Of a DNA stretch of 64,000 bases, positions 60,132 through 64,000 are shown in pieces. The stretch spans positions 1 to 64,000 of the forward strand of contig JAKZAN010000094.1 in assembly GCA_023053545.1 (NCBI GenBank), written 5' to 3'. Position 1 is the stretch's first letter. Each line of letters begins with the position of its first letter. The DNA comes from Lepidurus packardi (lineage: Eukaryota > Arthropoda > Branchiopoda > Notostraca > Triopsidae). Position numbers and translations under genes: made by a program. Below the pieces are notes generated by a model. That model did not search any database and was not told the origin of the DNA. It was given only the letters and a program-made list of their open reading frames with translations.

Positions 60132-61770
60132 GTTACACTGGTTTAAACTTGTTTATACTAGTTAAAACTGGTTTAAACTGGTTTACACAGGTCTAAACTG
60201 GTTTAAGCTAGTTTATAAACTGGTTTATACCGGTGTAAACAGGTCTAAACTGGTTCTAAATGGTATAAACTGGTTTACACAGGTCTAAACTGGTTTAAAC
60301 TGGTTTATACTAGTTCAAACTGGTTTAAGCCGGTTAAAACTGGCTTAATCTGGTTTAAACTGGTTAAAACTAGATTATAAACTGGTTTATACCGGTGTAA
60401 ACAGGTCTAAACTGGTTTTAACTGGTATAAACTAGTTCAAACTGGTTTAAATTTTTTTAACAGGTCTAAACTGGTTTAAACTAGTTTATTAACTGTGTTA
60501 CACTGGTTTAAACTTGTTTATACTAGTTCAAACTGGTTTAAACTGGTTTACACAGGTCTAAACTGGTTTAAGCTAGTTTATAAACTGGTTTATACCGGTG
60601 TAAACAGGTCTAAACTGGTTCTAAATGGTATAAACTGGTTTACACAGGTCTAAACTGGTTTAAACTGGTTTATACTAGTTCAAACTGGTTTAAGCCGGTT
60701 AAAACTGGCTTAATATAGTTTAAACTGTTCAAAACCAGATTATTAACTGATTTATACCGGTGTAAACAGGTCTAAACTGGTTTTAACTGGTATAAACTGG
60801 TTTACAAAGGTTTAAACTGGTTTATACTAGTTCAAACTGGTTGAAATTTTTTTAACAGGTCTAAACTTGTTTTAACTAGTTTATAAACTGGTTTAAAACG
60901 TTTTTAACTGGCTTAAACTGGCTTAAACTGGTTTAAACCAGGCCTAAACAGGTCTTAACTGGTTTAAACTAGTTTATTAACTGTTTTACACTGGTTTAAA
61001 CTTGTTTATACTAGTTCAAACTGGTTTAAACTGGTTTACACAGGTCTAAACTGGTTTAAGCTAGTTTATAAACTGGTTTATACCTTTGTAAACAGGTCTA
61101 AACTGGTTCTAAATGGCATAAACTGGTTTACACAGGTCTAAACTGGTTTAAACTGGTTTATACTAGTTCAAACTGGTTTAAACTGGTCTACTCATGTCTA
61201 AACTGGTTTACTCATGTCTAAACTGGTTTAAGGTAGTTTATAGACTGATTTATACTAGTTCAAACTGGTTTAAACCGGTTAAAACTGGCTTAATCTGGTT
61301 TAAACTGGTCAAAACTAGATTATAAACTGGTTTATACCGGTGTAAACAGGTCTAAACTGGTTTTAACTGGTATAAACTGGTTTACACAGGTCTAAACTGG
61401 TTTAAACTGGTTTATACTAGTTCAAACTGGTTGAAATTTTTTTAACAAGTCTAAACTGGTTTAAACTAGTTTATTAACTGTGTTACACTGGTTTAAACTT
61501 GTTTATACTAGTTCAAACTGGTTTAAACTGGTTTACACAGGTCTAAACTGGTTTAAGCTAGTTTATAAACTGGTTTACACCGGTGTAAACAGGTCCAAAC
61601 TGGTTCTAAATGGTATAAACTGGTTTACACAGGTCTAAACTGGTGTAAACTGGTTTGTACTAGTTCAAACTGGTTTAAACCGGTTAAAACTGGCTTAATC
61701 TGTTTTAAACTGGTCAAAACTAGATTATAAACTGGTTTATACCGGTGTAAACAGGTCTAAACTGGTTTTA

Positions 61771-61840
61771 ACTGTTAAAACCGTTTTAACTGTTTAAAAC
61801 TGTTTTAACTGTCTAAACTGGTTTTAACTGTTTTCTGGTT
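61771..61840. repeat. Degenerate mini-cluster inside satellite B
   Basis: The usual CTGG phase is replaced by AACTGTTTTA/ACTGTTTAAA-type units (ACTGTTAAAACCGTTTTAAC and following). GG is largely lost and the ordinary block order is broken; normal blocks resume at about 61841. This is a local rearrangement or slippage product seen nowhere else in the window. Confidence 0.7.
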
Positions 61841-64000
61841 TAAACTGGTTTAAACCAGGCCTAAAAAGGTCTAAAATGGTTTAAAGTAGTTTATTAACTG
61901 TTTTACACTGGTTTAACCTGGTCTATACTAGTTCAAACTGGTTTAAACTGGTCTGCTCATGTCTAAACTGGTTTACTCATGTCTAAACTGGTTTAACGTA
62001 GTTTATAAACTGGTTTATACTAGTTCAAACTGGTTTAAACCGGTTAAAACTGGCTTAATCTGGTTTAAACTGGTTAAAACTAAATTATAAACTGGTTTAT
62101 ACCGGTGTAAACAGGTCTAAACTGGTTTTAAGTGGTATAAACTAGTTTAAACTGGTTTAAATTTTTTTAACAGGTCTAAACTGGTTTAAACTAGTTTATT
62201 AACTGTGTTACACTGGTTTAAACTTGTTTATACTAGTTCAAACTGGTTTAAACTGGTTTACACAGGTCTAAACTGGTTTAAGCTAGTTTATAAACTGGTT
62301 TATACCGGTGTAAACAGGTATAAACTGGTTCTAAATGGTATAAACTGGTTTACACAGGTCTAAACTGGTTTAAACTGGTTTATACTAGTTCAAACTGGTT
62401 TAAGCCGGTTAAAACTGGCTTAATCTGGTTTGAACTGGTCAAAACTAGATTATAAACTGGTTTATACCGGTGTAAACAGGTCTAAACTGGTTTAAACTGG
62501 TATAAACTAGTTCAAACTGGTTTAAATTTTTTTAACAGGTCTAAACTGGTTTAAACTAGTTTTTTAACTGTGTTAAACTGGTTTAAACTTGTTTATACTA
62601 GTTCAAACTGGTTTAAACTGGTTTACACAGGTCTAAACTGGTTTAAGCTAGTTTATAAACTGGTTTATACCGGTGTAAACAGGTCTAAACTGGTTTTAAA
62701 TGGTATAAAATGGTTTACACAGGTTTAAACTGGTTAAACTAGTTCAAACTGGTTTAAGCCGGTTAAAACTGGCTTAATCTGGTTTAAACTGGTCACAACC
62801 AGATTATAAACTGGTTTATACCGGTGTAAACAGGTCTAAACTGGTTTTAACTGGTATAAACTGGTTTACAAAGGTTTAAACTGGTTTATACTAGTTCAAA
62901 CTGGTTGAAATTTTTTTAACAGGTCTAAACTTGTTTTAACTAGTTTATAAACTGGTTTAAAACGTTTTTAACTTGCTTAAACTGGCTTAAACTGGTTTAA
63001 ACCAGGCCTAAACAGGTCTTAACTGGTTTAAACTAGTTTATTAACTGTTTTACACTGGTTTAAACTTGTTTATACTAGTTCAAACTGGTTTAAACTGGTT
63101 TACACAGGTCTAAACTGGTTTAAGCTAGTACCTTTGTAAACAGGTCTAAACTGGTTCTAAATGGCATAAACTGGTTTACACCGGTCTAAACTGGTTTAAA
63201 CTGGTTTATACTAGTTCAAACTGGTTTAGACTGGTCTACTCATGTCAAAACTGGTTTACTCATGTCTAAACTGGTTTAAGGTAGTTTATAGACTGGTTTA
63301 TACTAGTTCAAACTGGTTTAAACCGGTTAAAACTGGCTTAATCTGGTTTAAACTGGTCAAAACTAGATTATAAACTGGTTTATACCGGTGTAAACAGGTC
63401 TAAACTGGTTTTAACTGGTATAAACTGGTTTACACAGGTCTAAACTGGTTTAAACTGGTTGATACTAGTTCAAACTGGTTGAAATTTTTTTAACGGGTCT
63501 AAACTTGTTCAAACTAGTTTATAAACTGGTTTAAAACGTTTTTAACTGGCTTAAACTGGTTTAAACCAGGCCTAAACAGGTCTAAACTGGTTTAAACTAG
63601 TTTATTAACTGTTTTACACTGGTTTAAACTTGTTTATACTAGTTCAAACTGGTTTAAACTGGTTTACACAGGTCTAAACTGGTTTAAGCGAGTTCATAAA
63701 CTGGTTTATACCGGTGTAAACAGGTCTAAACTAGTTTAAGCTAGTTCATAAACTGGTTTATACCGGTGTAAACAGGTCTAAACTGGTTCTAAATGGTATA
63801 AACTGGTTTACACAGGTCTAAACTGGTTTATACTGGTTTATACTAGTTCAAACTGGTTTAAATTTTTTTTAACAGGTCTAAGCTTGTTTAAGCTAGTTTA
63901 TAAACTGGTTTAAACCGTTTTTAACTGGCTTAAACTGGTTTAAACCAGGCCTAAAAAGGTCTAAACTGGTTTAAACTAGTTTATTAACTGTTTTACACTG

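Larger units (their letters stand above)
55598..64000. repeat. Satellite B array, right segment
   Basis: The 10-bp-based satellite continues to the window end, with no gene. The first 415 bp match the right flank of copy 1. About 56013-57480 is then extra relative to that flank and resembles about 31680-33100. After it, collinearity with copy 1's flank resumes until about 58693. A 790-bp tandem duplication and a short degenerate patch (61771-61840) follow. Confidence 0.97.

Noticed and set aside
1-64000. CRISPR array
   Set aside because: The repeats are contiguous, with no unique spacers between them, and no cas gene is present; the retrotransposon marks the sequence as eukaryotic.
8964-64000. 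Telomeric repeats
   Set aside because: No TTAGGG, TTAGG or similar G-rich tandem runs; the 10-bp unit is not telomere-like and has mixed strand composition.

Overview
The window is eukaryotic, AT-rich, repeat-only DNA of the kind found in centromeric, pericentromeric or subtelomeric heterochromatin. It holds no host gene, rRNA, tRNA or CRISPR array that I can support. The sequence does not identify the organism. The retrotransposon proteins resemble the I / Tad / R1 / Jockey group of non-LTR elements, which occurs in arthropods, other invertebrates and fungi, so I go no further than eukaryote.

Layout. (1) 1-8963 is satellite A, built from an 11-bp sub-repeat around the palindrome GAAATTTC. 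The sub-repeats are organised into 78-bp and 123-bp monomers and these into higher-order units of about 0.65-1.75 kb. (2) At about 8963 it switches abruptly to satellite B, built from a 10-bp sub-repeat close to ACTGGTTTAA. Satellite B fills the rest of the window (8964-25362, 30408-50552, 55598-64000). It is organised into blocks of about 390 bp, each marked by a T-tract, and into higher-order units of 790, 1162, 1335 and 2959 bp. (3) Two near-identical, full-length, minus-strand non-LTR retrotransposons (25363-30407 and 50553-55597, 5045 bp each) lie inside satellite B. Each has a 5' UTR, ORF1 (a Gag-like protein with three zinc knuckles), ORF2 (AP-like endonuclease, reverse transcriptase, C-terminal zinc motif), a 3' UTR, an A-rich tail and the same 8-bp target-site duplication, ATAAACTG.

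How the parts relate. The two element copies lie exactly 25,190 bp apart, have identical target-site duplications and share private variants in the flanking satellite. They therefore come from one insertion that was later copied together with about 17 kb of surrounding satellite. Six nucleotide differences were seen between the two 5-kb elements, five of them amino-acid changes. The element thus acts as a molecular tag for large-scale satellite amplification. The nested units (390 bp, then 0.8-3 kb, then about 25 kb) record successive rounds of unequal exchange or copying.

The least expected features are these. Both satellites are arrays of short motifs resembling transcription-factor sites at helical spacing (HSF/STAT-like in A, CP2/Grainyhead-like in B). 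Satellite A has a nearly invariant CpG inside a partial CENP-B-box-like sequence. The retrotransposon 3' end has a short match to satellite B. ORF1 and ORF2 are joined by an ATGA stop-start overlap.
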